Shown here: piece by piece, positions 47,393-56,228 of the stretch
Position numbering within the stretch: the stretch's first letter is position 1
How the letters are laid out: each line of letters starts with the position of its first letter
DNA from: Flavobacteriales bacterium
GTDB taxonomy: Bacteria > Bacteroidota > Bacteroidia > Flavobacteriales_F > PHOS-HE28
Length of the DNA stretch: 64,000 nt
Assembly (NCBI GenBank): GCA_016702645.1
Contig: JADJDP010000053.1
Coordinates: 1 to 64,000 of the forward strand
Reading direction: 5' to 3'
Program-made: the position numbers and the translations under genes
The notes under the pieces: model-generated
What the model was told of the DNA's origin: nothing
Databases searched by the model: none
What the model saw: only the letters and a program-made list of their open reading frames with translations

Positions 47393-48289
47393 TCAAGTCT
47401 CCGACCAACGGAGCACCTTGCGGTCGTCCCCTGCGGTGAAAAGGCTTTCGTTCATCCAACATGCGGCATTCACACTGTGCGAATGACCGCCATGTTGCGC
47501 ATCCAAGCGATACAAGGGGGCGAACGTATCAGCGTTCCAGAGCTTCGCCGTTCTGTCACGGGATACGCTCAAGAAGCGTTCCCCGTTCGCATCTCCGATA
47601 AGCTGGTAGACCGTCGAACGGTGCGCTGCAATGGACAGCATTTCGCGGTAACCGGTCGACGCATCCCAGATGCGCAGGTGTCCATCCTTACCGCCGCTCA
47701 CCATGACCGACCTGCTTGGAAGGAAAATCACGGTGTTCGCACCGCCCGAGTGACCCTCACAAGTGGCTACCTCGTTGAAGAGCAGGGTGTCCAGAACGCG
47801 CACGAAACCATCACCGCAGGCCACAGCCAGCAGATCGTGCTGGGGTGAATGCGCAAGTCCTCGGAGCTTGGCCTCGCAAAGCGGAATGTTGCGAAGCAGT
47901 TCGCAGCGCCTGTCATCGACCGCGCTCAGCTTCCAAATGCTCAACGAACCGTCGCCTCCGGCACATGCCAGGCGATCATCCCCCAAGGATGTGATACTGA
48001 AGATCCCCCTGGTGTGTGCACGTATCCGGTTCAGAACACGTTTCGAGCCTGGATCGAGCACAAAAAGTTCGCCTTCTGCCGTTCCGGCGAAGAGCAGACC
48101 CTCCACCGATGCGAGCACGCTGTACACTGGGGCAGGAAAGCGCGCAAGGAGCCGCACTTCCTCGGGTATTGCCGGGTTCCATGCGAGCAATGTGCCATCA
48201 CCACCTGCGCTTACCAGGGCTCCGTCCGGTGATGGTGCAAGCGTATAGATGGCTGCGGTATGGCTGGTGTGTGCGATGGAAGCCCGCAT
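47393..48289 (-). CDS. WD40-repeat protein
   Basis: 298 residues forming about seven WD40 blades: TAAIYTLAPSPDGALVSAGG DGTLLAW-type, LACAGGDGSLSIWKL, VACGDGFVRVLDTL, MVSGGKDGHLRIWDAS, LSVSRDRTAKLWNAD and LFTAGDDRKVLRWSE. No signal peptide, so probably cytoplasmic and a protein-interaction platform. Ends 11 bases from the convergent transporter. Partner unknown; it precedes no obvious complex, though the formyltransferase lies 14 bases upstream on the same strand. Confidence 0.87.
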   Translation of the reverse strand: MRASIAHTSHTAAIYTLAPSPDGALVSAGGDGTLLAWNPAIPEEVRLLARFPAPVYSVLASVEGLLFAGTAEGELFVLDPGSKRVLNRIRAHTRGIFSITSLGDDRLACAGGDGSLSIWKLSAVDDRRCELLRNIPLCEAKLRGLAHSPQHDLLAVACGDGFVRVLDTLLFNEVATCEGHSGGANTVIFLPSRSVMVSGGKDGHLRIWDASTGYREMLSIAAHRSTVYQLIGDANGERFLSVSRDRTAKLWNADTFAPLYRLDAQHGGHSHSVNAACWMNESLFTAGDDRKVLRWSET

Positions 48290-48302
48290 GTTCTTGCGTG
48301 CG

Positions 48303-49115
48303 CTATGGGCCGACCGATCGTCGTTTCAATTCCACGCGTGCTTCCATGGTGACGTCCCTTTTGAGATAAAGCTTGGTCTCGGACGGCCCCTGTGCGCGCG
48401 GAACGATCTTCCCAGCCAGATGGTCCTTGATCACCTGCGGGTAATGCTCCAGGATGGACAGCGTGTTCATGGCGCGGAGGTGGAACGGATCGGTGGGCCA
48501 GGTGGAAGGTGTGGGCAGCTGGAAGAGGATGGGTCCCGAGTCGATGTGCGGGTCCACCAGATGAATGGTGATGCCCAGATGGCGCTGGTCATCGTTGTAG
48601 CACTGCCAGAACTCGGAACGCGCCCCCCGATAGTTGGGAAGGAGCGAGGAATGTCCATTGAGCGTTCCGTGCGTGGGGATCGCGAGCAAGGGCGTGCGCA
48701 ACAGCGATGTGCTGAAGACGACCATGACATCCGGCTTGGCCTCGCGGACCCTTTCCACTGTTGTTTCGTCGTTCAAAACGTGTGTTCGGAACTGCCGTAC
48801 CGATCCTGGCCAGCACGGCTGCAAGGGAATTCGTTGGCAGGCGGCTTCCAACCAAGCATGCGATGCTTCTTGCATGGTGCGTTCCCATTTCAGGGTGCGC
48901 CGCACTTCGCTTCCTCGGCGGAACGCAGCCAGTTCGTTCACGATGCGATCGCCAAGAAGTCTGCGCGCAAGCCGTGAAGGCAACGAATAGTCGAACTTCA
49001 GCAGCGGTTCTTCCCGCACGATGAGAACGGGTTCCAGACCACTGTCCACCAACCGCTGGGAGAGCGCCTGTCCCTCCCAGCTAGTACTCGTGAGCAGCAC
49101 GACCCGAGGCCTCAT
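48303..49115 (-). CDS. Formyltransferase-fold protein (sugar or amino-group N-formyltransferase)
   Basis: 270 residues. The formyltransferase core is visible: KPDVMVVFSTSLLRTPLL, then LNGHSSLLPNYRGARSEFW with the catalytic Asn and His, and LGITIHLVDPHIDSGPILFQ with the catalytic Asp. It lacks the C-terminal tRNA-binding domain of methionyl-tRNA formyltransferase, so a small substrate such as an amino sugar is more likely. It would use 10-formyltetrahydrofolate. The start at 49115 overlaps the stop of the upstream deacetylase-like gene (ATGA), which fits a joint action on a sugar. Confidence 0.8.
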   Translation of the reverse strand: MRPRVVLLTSTSWEGQALSQRLVDSGLEPVLIVREEPLLKFDYSLPSRLARRLLGDRIVNELAAFRRGSEVRRTLKWERTMQEASHAWLEAACQRIPLQPCWPGSVRQFRTHVLNDETTVERVREAKPDVMVVFSTSLLRTPLLAIPTHGTLNGHSSLLPNYRGARSEFWQCYNDDQRHLGITIHLVDPHIDSGPILFQLPTPSTWPTDPFHLRAMNTLSILEHYPQVIKDHLAGKIVPRAQGPSETKLYLKRDVTMEARVELKRRSVGP

Positions 49116-50350
49116 CGATCGGCGAAGTGGACCGTGAAACCGGATGTGCCATGGTCCTCGATTCTGTGGGCCAGCACACCATTGGTGCCAAAGGCTTTCC
49201 ACGCTGGCGCCGGTATGCGCATGCGGCGGAAGGAGAATGAATGACCGGCCAGTTCGGTCGCATCCACCGTGGTGAAGGCGATCCCGTCGGCATGGAAACG
49301 GATCACGCCGGCTTGCTCATCCACGGAAAGGTTATCGCGTAGAACGAGGTAGTCGAGCAGGTGCGAAACCGAACTCAGATGCAGCTCTCCCGCCTTCCAA
49401 CGTTCCTGAAGGTGTCGCAGAGCGGAACGTGTTGCAGGTGGTATGTGCTCCGTTTCGTGCATCCGATCGACCGGACGTTTGCCCAAGTGCGAGTAGAGGA
49501 TGCAGGTTCCTCCTGTCTTGATGAGCTGATCGGTCCGTTCCGGGTTCAGCAGCCGCCCGAGCCCGTCTATGTCCGCATCGAGCCAGGTGCCATGGCGCTG
49601 GAAGGTGTAGAACGTATTGCCATCGGCAAAACGTCGCACGCGGTACTGTGCATTGTCCGGGAGTTGTTCGCGGAAAGCCGTTCCCACGCCAAGCGTGTTG
49701 CCGATGATGTGCTTGGCGTAGTTGGAGAGTGCCGTGGGAATGTCCGCCGCGCGCTGACGGTATCGCTGCCAGGTGGAAAGTGGACGATCTTGTCCGAGGA
49801 TGGGTGTGATCGTTCCATCCCACAAGTAGCGTACACCAACATGTTTGACGATGTCCAACGTGTACAGCGGGTTCGGGTACACATGCCCGCTGGCGTCCGA
49901 TACGGTCGGCATGGTGCCATAGCGATGGTTGTGCAGCATGTTGCCCATGAACAGGCTGTGGTCCACCCAAACACGCGGTCGGAATCCGTGGCGGGCGAGT
50001 GTTTCCCTGGCCTCGATCGCGTCCACCCGTTCGAACGACTTGGGGCCGCTCCATACGTAATCACCCCAGGTGTGTATGCCGTCGTGCGGGTGGGAATTGA
50101 GGATCTCCGGGTAGCGATGGAGATCCACCTGTTGGGGCAGGTTCAGGTTGAACGATCGCACGAAGAGCGTATCGCCGAAAGGCAGTCCAAGTTCTTTCCA
50201 GATCACCTGGTCCAGTTCCTTCCAGTCCTCGATCAAGGTGTTGTCGGGATCGCTGCTCAGCGCCAGCCAGGCAGTGCCAGGGAACGGATAGGCCCGCACG
50301 CGTGCATCGCGCAGGCGTTCGCCGGGTGAAGATGGCTCCGTTGTGTTCAT
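49112..50350 (-). CDS. Polysaccharide deacetylase-like protein
   Basis: 412 residues. The N-terminal half has a NodB-like layout: LALSSDPDNTLIEDWKEL (Asp pair near residue 35), LNSHPHDGIHTWGDY (His motif), LARHGFRPRVWVDH and VGVRYLWDGTITP. TGGTCILYSHLGKRP matches the late His-containing motif. The C-terminal 80 residues form a beta domain (VIRFHADGIAFTTVDATELA). No signal peptide, so probably cytoplasmic. Coupled by ATGA to the formyltransferase; together they could remodel an N-acyl sugar. Family assignment is by pattern only. Confidence 0.65.
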   Translation of the reverse strand: MNTTEPSSPGERLRDARVRAYPFPGTAWLALSSDPDNTLIEDWKELDQVIWKELGLPFGDTLFVRSFNLNLPQQVDLHRYPEILNSHPHDGIHTWGDYVWSGPKSFERVDAIEARETLARHGFRPRVWVDHSLFMGNMLHNHRYGTMPTVSDASGHVYPNPLYTLDIVKHVGVRYLWDGTITPILGQDRPLSTWQRYRQRAADIPTALSNYAKHIIGNTLGVGTAFREQLPDNAQYRVRRFADGNTFYTFQRHGTWLDADIDGLGRLLNPERTDQLIKTGGTCILYSHLGKRPVDRMHETEHIPPATRSALRHLQERWKAGELHLSSVSHLLDYLVLRDNLSVDEQAGVIRFHADGIAFTTVDATELAGHSFSFRRMRIPAPAWKAFGTNGVLAHRIEDHGTSGFTVHFADR

Positions 50351-50403
50351 TACCGAACAGCGGCCAAGTTAACCGCCCGGCATCCAGCGCACCCTCCTCC
50401 GTG

Positions 50404-51279
50404 TTACTGTGGCCAGCAACGGCGGTCGCTCCATTCGAAGGTCCACTCCGGCGTGTACAACGCCGCGTCATGTTCGAACAGGAACCAGGCTCCCAGTTCC
50501 GGGTGCCGCAGGTTCTTGAGAACATGGATCTCCTGAGCCGGCATATAGCTCTGGGCGATAAGGAAAGCGATGCGGCCATCCTTATCGTGGGCCACGTCCA
50601 CCACCATCACGGCGTGGCCCGGTGAGCCGCCTTGTATGTACACATCACCAATATGTGGTTCGGTCGTGTTCAGGTCCTTCGCCACTGGATCGAGTTCTCG
50701 TTGCAACGAGCGCGTACCGGCATAGGTGAACACCATTTCCATGTAGCGCATGAATTGTGCGTGTGAAGCATCGGGTCCTGCCCCCGATGACCACGCACAG
50801 GTATTGCCGCGCACCGTGATCCGTTCCCCCTTTCTCCATCGTGCCCATTCGCTCTTGAAGCCGCTGGTGAAGTGGAAGGCGATCTCGTCCTGTCTTCCGC
50901 CTGCGAAAAGGAATTCGGACCGCAAGCGCATCACCGCATCGGCGCACTGCTGCAGGTCTTTGTTTCCAACGCTCATGTCGATCACGGCCGCATGAACATC
51001 CTGCCGCGACTTGGGCTTTCCGTCGTACAGGAGCACAGGCGATCCGTGCGGTTTCAGGGGAAGTTTGCGCAAGTAGTCCTCAAAGCTCTGTTCCGGAACC
51101 GGTCGGCGTGAGAAGCCAGGGGGAGGGGAGAAGCGCAGTACCACCGATGTGTCCCCTGCATCATCGATCGGACCATGTACATCCGGCAATAGCGCCGTTG
51201 CGTGTTGCGCCGGCATCTCACAGCCGCAACAGAGCAGCATCACTATGAGGGTAACCATCTCCGTGAATGCCCGGTGCAT
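50404..51279 (-). CDS. DUF4846 lipoprotein
   Basis: 291 residues. The start at 51279 (MHRAFTEMVTLIVMLLCCGC) gives a lipobox. The body follows DUF4846: RFSPPPGFSRRPVPEQSFED, LRKLPLKPHGSPVLLYDG, DMSVGNKDLQQCADAVMRLR, HFTSGFKSEWARWRKGER and GDVYIQGGSPGHAVMVVDVA ending with AWFLFE. Domain of unknown function common in Bacteroidota; the Cys/His-containing PGHAVMVVD segment hints at an enzyme, but this is a guess. Followed 53 bases downstream by the deacetylase-like gene. Confidence 0.82.
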   Translation of the reverse strand: MHRAFTEMVTLIVMLLCCGCEMPAQHATALLPDVHGPIDDAGDTSVVLRFSPPPGFSRRPVPEQSFEDYLRKLPLKPHGSPVLLYDGKPKSRQDVHAAVIDMSVGNKDLQQCADAVMRLRSEFLFAGGRQDEIAFHFTSGFKSEWARWRKGERITVRGNTCAWSSGAGPDASHAQFMRYMEMVFTYAGTRSLQRELDPVAKDLNTTEPHIGDVYIQGGSPGHAVMVVDVAHDKDGRIAFLIAQSYMPAQEIHVLKNLRHPELGAWFLFEHDAALYTPEWTFEWSDRRCWPQ

Positions 51280-51313
51280 GGAACGGGAATGCGCTCCGCT
51301 CCGAACGTAACGT

Positions 51314-52783
51314 TCAGGCCTTCGCTCCAGCGCGTGCGCCAAGTGGTTGGTCCTCCTTGGAAGGAACGTAACCAAAGAGCTTGTTGTCCTTGATCATGTT
51401 GTCCACGTACGGTGGCACCATGCCTTCCCAACCGCCCTTGCCACTGCGGATCATGTCCAAAACGTACTTACTGAAAATGTGCAGCACGTTGGGGTCGTAG
51501 TTCTCTATGTCCACCAGCCGCTTGTTGAAGAGCACGTAATCGTACAACGGCCGTAGGCGTGGATGCACCGGCATATTGGTCGTGGTCATGATATCGGCAT
51601 TCGCCGATATGCGGCTCGGGTACACGTAGATCTTCAGGTCGCGGTGGAAGAGGATCCCGAAGGCCTCCAGCACCCCACCGTTCAGTTCGCGGTAGTACTT
51701 CTCGTCGAACACCTCGATCAGGTTCGTGACACCCATGATCAATCCCATCCGGCTCTTGGTGTAGCGGCTGAAATACTCGACCAGCTTGTAGTATTCCTGG
51801 TAGTTGCTGATGAGCACGGTCTGCCCGAGCGAGCACAGGATGTCCGCGCGATCGATGAAGTCCTTCTCGTCCACATCGCCCGTATCGCTCTTCAGGTTGC
51901 TGAGCGTGATCTCGAAGAGCACTTGCAGGTTCTGGCGGTCCACACGCTGTTCCTTGATGAACATGTTGTAGCCGTTCATGATCATGTCGATGTTCACCTT
52001 GGTCACCGGGCGGAAACTTCCACGGATGGCCAGGATGTTCTTCTTGTAAAGCGCTTCGCTGGCCTGCAGGTTCTGTCCATCGGGGCCGAAGAGCACCGCA
52101 TCGGTATAGCCGCGCTTCACAAGCTGCAAGCTCAACAAGCGGTTGTCGACATGGGCGAAGGCCGGCCCGTTCATCTGGATCATGTCGATCTCCATGACGT
52201 GACGGCTCACGTTGTCGTAGAGGCAGGACATGATCTCCTGGGGATCCGTGTGGTGCAGGAGGCACCCATGGATGAGGTTCACCCCCAGCACGCCGATGGC
52301 CTCTTGTTGCATGCTGATGTCCGGATCGTGCAGCCGCACATGGATGATCACGTCGTTCGTCGGCAGGTCCGGTTGCGTTTGGAAACGAACCCCCAACCAA
52401 CCATGACCGCTGTGCATTCGCTCGAAGGTGCTCGCCGCTACCGTGTTCGCAAAGGAGAAGAACCGCTTGGTGGGGTGCTCCTTGCGGTCGAGGCGGTCGA
52501 TGATGAGGCCGTACTCGTGCCGAAGCATGTTCTTGAGGCGACTTTCGCACACGAATCGGTTGCCCGGTTCAGGGCCGTAGATGGCGTTGCTGAAGTCCTT
52601 GTCATAGGCGCTCATCGCCTTCGCGATGGTCTGGCTTGCACCACCGGCGCGGAAGAAATGGCGTACGGTCTCCTGTCCGGCTCCGATCTCGGCGAAGGTG
52701 CCGTAGAGGTCCGGGTTCTGGTTGATGCGACGCGCCTTTTGGGCCGGGCTGAGCGGTACGCGATTGGGATCCTGAACGATCAT
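51314..52783 (-). CDS. Conserved uncharacterised protein (not an outer-membrane receptor)
   Basis: 489 residues, soluble, no signal peptide. Start at 52783 (MIVQDPNRVPLSPAQKARRI) is supported by a -7 element 26 bases upstream. The very regular N-terminus YGTFAEIGAGQETVRHFFRA and SQTIAKAMSAYDKDFSNAIY looks highly conserved. Further landmarks: RLKNMLRHEYGLIIDRLDR, KRFFSFANTVAASTF, VLGVNLIHGCLLHH and GLIMGVTNLIEVFDEKYY. I recall homologues in many phyla, often mislabelled as TonB-dependent receptors; that is unverified, and nothing here resembles a plug or beta-barrel. Function unknown, probably cytoplasmic and ancient. Confidence 0.75.
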   Translation of the reverse strand: MIVQDPNRVPLSPAQKARRINQNPDLYGTFAEIGAGQETVRHFFRAGGASQTIAKAMSAYDKDFSNAIYGPEPGNRFVCESRLKNMLRHEYGLIIDRLDRKEHPTKRFFSFANTVAASTFERMHSGHGWLGVRFQTQPDLPTNDVIIHVRLHDPDISMQQEAIGVLGVNLIHGCLLHHTDPQEIMSCLYDNVSRHVMEIDMIQMNGPAFAHVDNRLLSLQLVKRGYTDAVLFGPDGQNLQASEALYKKNILAIRGSFRPVTKVNIDMIMNGYNMFIKEQRVDRQNLQVLFEITLSNLKSDTGDVDEKDFIDRADILCSLGQTVLISNYQEYYKLVEYFSRYTKSRMGLIMGVTNLIEVFDEKYYRELNGGVLEAFGILFHRDLKIYVYPSRISANADIMTTTNMPVHPRLRPLYDYVLFNKRLVDIENYDPNVLHIFSKYVLDMIRSGKGGWEGMVPPYVDNMIKDNKLFGYVPSKEDQPLGARAGAKA

Positions 52784-52808
52784 GGTCGGGGCATCGGAAT
52801 GCCGGGGG

Positions 52809-52816
52809 CAAAGGTA
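52809..52816 (-). promoter_or_regulatory. -7 element of the conserved unknown gene
   Basis: TACCTTTG on the minus strand is a perfect TAnnTTTG, 25 bases before the ATG at 52783. Confidence 0.5.
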
Positions 52817-52866
52817 GATGGCCAGTGCAAGCCATGCACCTTTCACACCACCAGCGGTTGCGTCAT

Positions 52867-53307
52867 TTAGAGCACCGGTTTGACGTCCGTGAACCCGTTC
52901 TTCCGGTGCGTACCGTCGCAAAAGGGCTTGTTGCCGGAACCACCACAGCGGCAGAAAGCGGTCGTTCTGGTGCGCTCCTCCACCCGGCCATCGCTGTGGG
53001 TGACCTTGCAGCTATCCTTCACCATCAGTGGCCCATTGGCCATGAGTTCCACTCCCGCCATTGAGGTACCGGCTTCGCTTGCTGCCTCTGAGCCTTCGTT
53101 CATTCGGTAACCTAGGGCGCCGCTGGGGCACTGCCGCACTTGGGCCACGATGGCGTCAGTGACGGCACCCTCCGGCTTGATCCATGGTCGCTGCCCCGGC
53201 TGGAACACGGCCCCCAATCCGGTCCAGCATTTTCGGCTATGGATGCACAGGTCGGGCTTCCAAACGATGGTCACCTCGCCGTTGGTATAGGTGTGCTCCT
53301 TGCTCAT
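52867..53307 (-). CDS. Iron-sulfur protein: divergent 4Fe-4S domain fused to CDGSH domain
   Basis: 146 residues. The N-terminal domain (ITIVWKPDLCIHSRKC region, with RQCPSGALGY) carries four Cys in the Fer4_19 pattern. The C-terminal CDGSH zinc-finger-like motif is complete: FCRCGGSGNKPFCDGTHRKN, where three Cys and one His bind a 2Fe-2S cluster. Such fusions are found in many bacteria; role in redox or cluster transfer is inferred. Start at 53307 overlaps the upstream OsmC-like stop as ATGA, so the two are coupled. Confidence 0.88.
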   Translation of the reverse strand: MSKEHTYTNGEVTIVWKPDLCIHSRKCWTGLGAVFQPGQRPWIKPEGAVTDAIVAQVRQCPSGALGYRMNEGSEAASEAGTSMAGVELMANGPLMVKDSCKVTHSDGRVEERTRTTAFCRCGGSGNKPFCDGTHRKNGFTDVKPVL

Positions 53308-53717
53308 ACCTTCAAACTCTTGCTGATGTGGATGGGACTTTGCAACGTGCGATGCACCGGGCACATTCCCGCGATCTGCAATAGTCGATCCCGTTGATCC
53401 GGTGGCAGGGCGTTCGCGGTCTCCAGGTCCAAATGGATCCGTGACTCCACCGTTCTTCCCTCTTGCGAGCGCTCCAAGCTTGCCGTTACCGTTATGGCAC
53501 CGGTGTTCCATTGCTTTCGGTCGGCATACATGCGGACCGTGATGGCTGTACAAGAAGCCAACGCACCCAGCAACAGCTCGTGCGGGCGCATTCCCTTGTC
53601 CGCGCCACCATGATCGTCCGGCTCATCGGCCATGGCCTCCAAGCCGCGCGATGTGATCACGGTGGTATAGGGTGCACCGTCGAGCACGGCGGTTGCGGAA
53701 CGTCCGGAGATCTCCAT
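53304..53717 (-). CDS. OsmC-like peroxiredoxin
   Basis: 137 residues. Landmarks: TSRGLEAMADEPDDHGGADK, GMRPHELLLGALASCTAIT (catalytic peroxidatic Cys in ASCTA) and the second conserved Cys in IAGMCPVHRTL. It is predicted to reduce organic peroxides with thiols in the cytoplasm. The start at 53717 is preferred, since the upstream in-frame extension runs through the intergenic repeat element and has no family match. Coupled to the iron-sulfur protein downstream. Confidence 0.87.
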   Translation of the reverse strand: MEISGRSATAVLDGAPYTTVITSRGLEAMADEPDDHGGADKGMRPHELLLGALASCTAITVRMYADRKQWNTGAITVTASLERSQEGRTVESRIHLDLETANALPPDQRDRLLQIAGMCPVHRTLQSPIHISKSLKV

Positions 53718-53747
53718 GGTGCTAAGGTCGCTGTACTTTGGGCTCAA

Positions 53748-53868
53748 GGGGCAGTAGGCAGGGACAGGAGCAAGCACTTGTTCTTGGGGCACGATGATCT
53801 TCGTCGCGAGCGCGATCGTCATCAACGTAGCCGTTGCGCTTGGTCCTGCCCCTGGTTCCTGCCCCTGC
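53748..53868 (+). repeat. 121-bp intergenic element, copy 1
   Basis: Starts GGGGCAG, carries GGAGCAAGCACTTGTTC (53767-53783, itself a near-palindrome) exactly 19 bases in, and ends in repeated CCTGCCCCTG, the complement of its start. The same plan, with the same 19-base offset and 120 bp length, occurs at 59979-60098. The middle 60 bp differ. It fills the gap between the OsmC-like gene and the DUF58 gene. Confidence 0.7.
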
Positions 53869-53872
53869 ACTT

Positions 53873-55207
53873 CTACAGGATCCCCCTGGCCTTGATCTCC
53901 AAGTACCGGTTGATCACGCTCACCGTCAGGTCTTGCGGGCGGCATAGGATCGAGGGTAGGCCATGACGCTCCAGTTCGCGTGCGATCAGCCGCTTCTCGT
54001 GGACCATCTTCTCGGTGATCGTGCGCACATAAACCTGCTCTGTATCCAGTGGTAAGGCCTTGAGCTCGGCGTCCAGTTCCGTGTTGAGGAAAAAGATTGG
54101 CACGACCAAGTGCTGACGACCAAGGCGCTCCAAATAGGGGAGTTGTCGTTCCATGGCCCCCAGGCTCTCGTAGTTGGTGAAGAGCAGGAGCAAGCTTCGC
54201 TGATGCACTGTGCGTCGTACCGATCCATAGAGCGCCTCCATGTCCGTTTCGCGATGTGCTGTCTCCTGGCCGTAGAGGACATGCATGATCTTCTGCATTT
54301 GGCCGCGTTGGCGATTGGCGGGCAACACATCATGCACGGTATTGCTGAAAGTGATCAGGCCGGCGCGGTCCTCCTTGCGCATTGCGATACTGCTGATCAC
54401 CAGCGAGGCGTTGATCGCATGGTCAAGCAGGCTCAAGCCTTCGAAGGGCATCTTCATCACGCGCCCGGTATCGATCACGGAGAAGACCTGTTGTGCCCGT
54501 TCGTCCTGGAACTGATTGACCATGAGTCGGCCACGCCGGGCGGTCGCCTTCCAGTTCACCGTGCGGCGGTCATCGCCAGGCACGTATTCCTTGATGCGCT
54601 CGAACTCGCTTTGCTGTGCGATACGCCGGATCTTCTTCACACCTGCCAGCGTGAGCTTGTTGCTGATGGCGAGCAATTCGTACTTCCGCAGTTGCAGGTA
54701 GCTGGGGTACACCGCCACCTCCTTCGCGTTGTCCAACGTGAATCGCCGTTCCACCAGTTGCATGGGGCTGCTCACGAACACGTTCACCGCGCCGTAGCGG
54801 TAAACACCGCGTGCAACGGGCCGCACCTGGTAATCGAAGTCGCGCTTGCTCCAAGCATTGATCGCGCCACTGAAAACGAGGTCGCGCTTCTGGAACTGGA
54901 CGGGTAGTTCATCCAGCACACGCACGTGCATATCCGTTCCGTAGCCGCTTTCCAGTTGAAGGGTGACCGGGTTCACGTCCCCGTTGCTCCAGCGTTCCAT
55001 GGTGCGCCGCGCGGCCTTCATGCCGCTGCGTCTTCCGAAGAGCAGATAGAACTCCGCCAGTACCGCGAGCACGAGGAAGAGCAGCGCTAGCTTGGCTACG
55101 ACGTACATCGGTATCCACACCCAGCCGATCACGAACAGCACCACGATCCCCCAGGCGAGGATGAACGCGCGTCGTGTAAGAAAGACCGAGCCTAGGACAC
55201 GGAACAT
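53873..55207 (-). CDS. DUF58 membrane protein
   Basis: 444 residues. Two N-terminal membrane helices (FILAWGIVVLFVIGWVWIP, VAKLALLFLVLAVLAEFYLL), a beta-rich middle and the DUF58 core YVPGDDRRTVNWKATARRG, followed by a VWA-like fold (FSVIDTGRVM, AGLITFSNTVHDVLPAN, LLLLFTNYESL). The MIDAS loop is incomplete (DTGRV rather than DxSxS). Last gene of the MoxR operon; the MoxR stop directly abuts its ATG. Proteins of this type act with MoxR ATPases in assembling or protecting envelope complexes; the specific client is unknown. Confidence 0.9.
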   Translation of the reverse strand: MFRVLGSVFLTRRAFILAWGIVVLFVIGWVWIPMYVVAKLALLFLVLAVLAEFYLLFGRRSGMKAARRTMERWSNGDVNPVTLQLESGYGTDMHVRVLDELPVQFQKRDLVFSGAINAWSKRDFDYQVRPVARGVYRYGAVNVFVSSPMQLVERRFTLDNAKEVAVYPSYLQLRKYELLAISNKLTLAGVKKIRRIAQQSEFERIKEYVPGDDRRTVNWKATARRGRLMVNQFQDERAQQVFSVIDTGRVMKMPFEGLSLLDHAINASLVISSIAMRKEDRAGLITFSNTVHDVLPANRQRGQMQKIMHVLYGQETAHRETDMEALYGSVRRTVHQRSLLLLFTNYESLGAMERQLPYLERLGRQHLVVPIFFLNTELDAELKALPLDTEQVYVRTITEKMVHEKRLIARELERHGLPSILCRPQDLTVSVINRYLEIKARGIL

Positions 55208-56228
55208 CTAGCGAGGCACTTCGAGTTGTTTCACGAGAATGGTGATCACCTGGTCGGGGGTGAGACCTTCCATCTCACGTTCCGGGGTCAGTTGCACGCG
55301 ATGGCGCAAAACGTGCGGCGCGATCGCCTGCACGTCTTCCGGGGTTACGAAATCGCGACCGAGGATGGCTGCATGCGCGCGTGCACCTATGAGGATGGCA
55401 AGCGAGGCACGGCGGCGAAGCGCCGAGCATGAGCGCGCCGTCGTGGCGCGTACGGTCCACGATACCGGCGATGTAACGCATGAGCTTTTCTTCACAGCGC
55501 ACCTGGCGCACAAGGTCACGGGCGCGTTGCAGTTCCTCCGGGCCAATGACCGGTTCGATGGTGTCGGTGCTGAGCATGCGCGCACCTTGTGACGCGCGTT
55601 CCAGGATCGTCACCTCCTCGTCCAGGGTGGGGTAGCCCACGTTCAGCTTGAAGAAGAAGCGATCGAGCTGCGCTTCCGGCAGGCGGTAGGTCCCTTCCTG
55701 CTCGATCGGGTTCTGCGTGGCCACGATCATGAAGGGTGGTGCGAGTGGATAGGTCTTGCCATCCACGGTGATCTGGCGCTCTTCCATTGCTTCGAAGAGC
55801 GCGCTTTGCGTCTTGGCAGGTGCGCGGTTGATCTCGTCCACCAGCACGATATTGCTGAACAGCGGTCCAGGGCGGAATTCGAAAGCCGTGGTGCGCGGAT
55901 CGAAAACGCTGGTACCGATGAGATCGCTCGGCATGAGGTCCGGTGTGAATTGGATGCGCGAGAAGCCGGTATGCACGCATCGTGCGAGCAACTTCGCCAC
56001 GAGCGTTTTCGCAAGCCCCGGCGCGCCTTCAATGAGCACGTGACCGTCGCTCAACAGCGCGATGAGCAACAGGTCGATCAGGTGGTCCTGGCCCACGATC
56101 ACCTTGCGCACTTCGTTGCGCAAGCGTTCCACCGAATGCTGCAGTTCGGTGAGGGGTATGGCCGTGTGGAAGCCAGGGTCGGGTTCGGGGATCGGGTCAG
56201 TGACGGGAAGTGTGCTATCCATGTTCAT
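55208..56228 (-). CDS. MoxR-family AAA+ ATPase, one frameshift
   Basis: About 340 residues. Walker A LIEGAPGLAKTLVAKLLA, Walker B VLVDEINRAPAKTQSALFEA, sensor IVATQNPIEQEGTYRLPEAQ and LDRFFFKLNVGYPT are all present in one frame. The frame is lost near 55424, after MLGAS; one base in TTCGCCGCCG restores RRASLAILIGARAHA and DFVTPEDVQAIAPHVLRHR to the end. 1,021 bases is one over a multiple of three. Chaperone-like ATPase of the cluster. Its start at 56228 overlaps the DUF4350 stop (ATGA). Confidence 0.93.
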
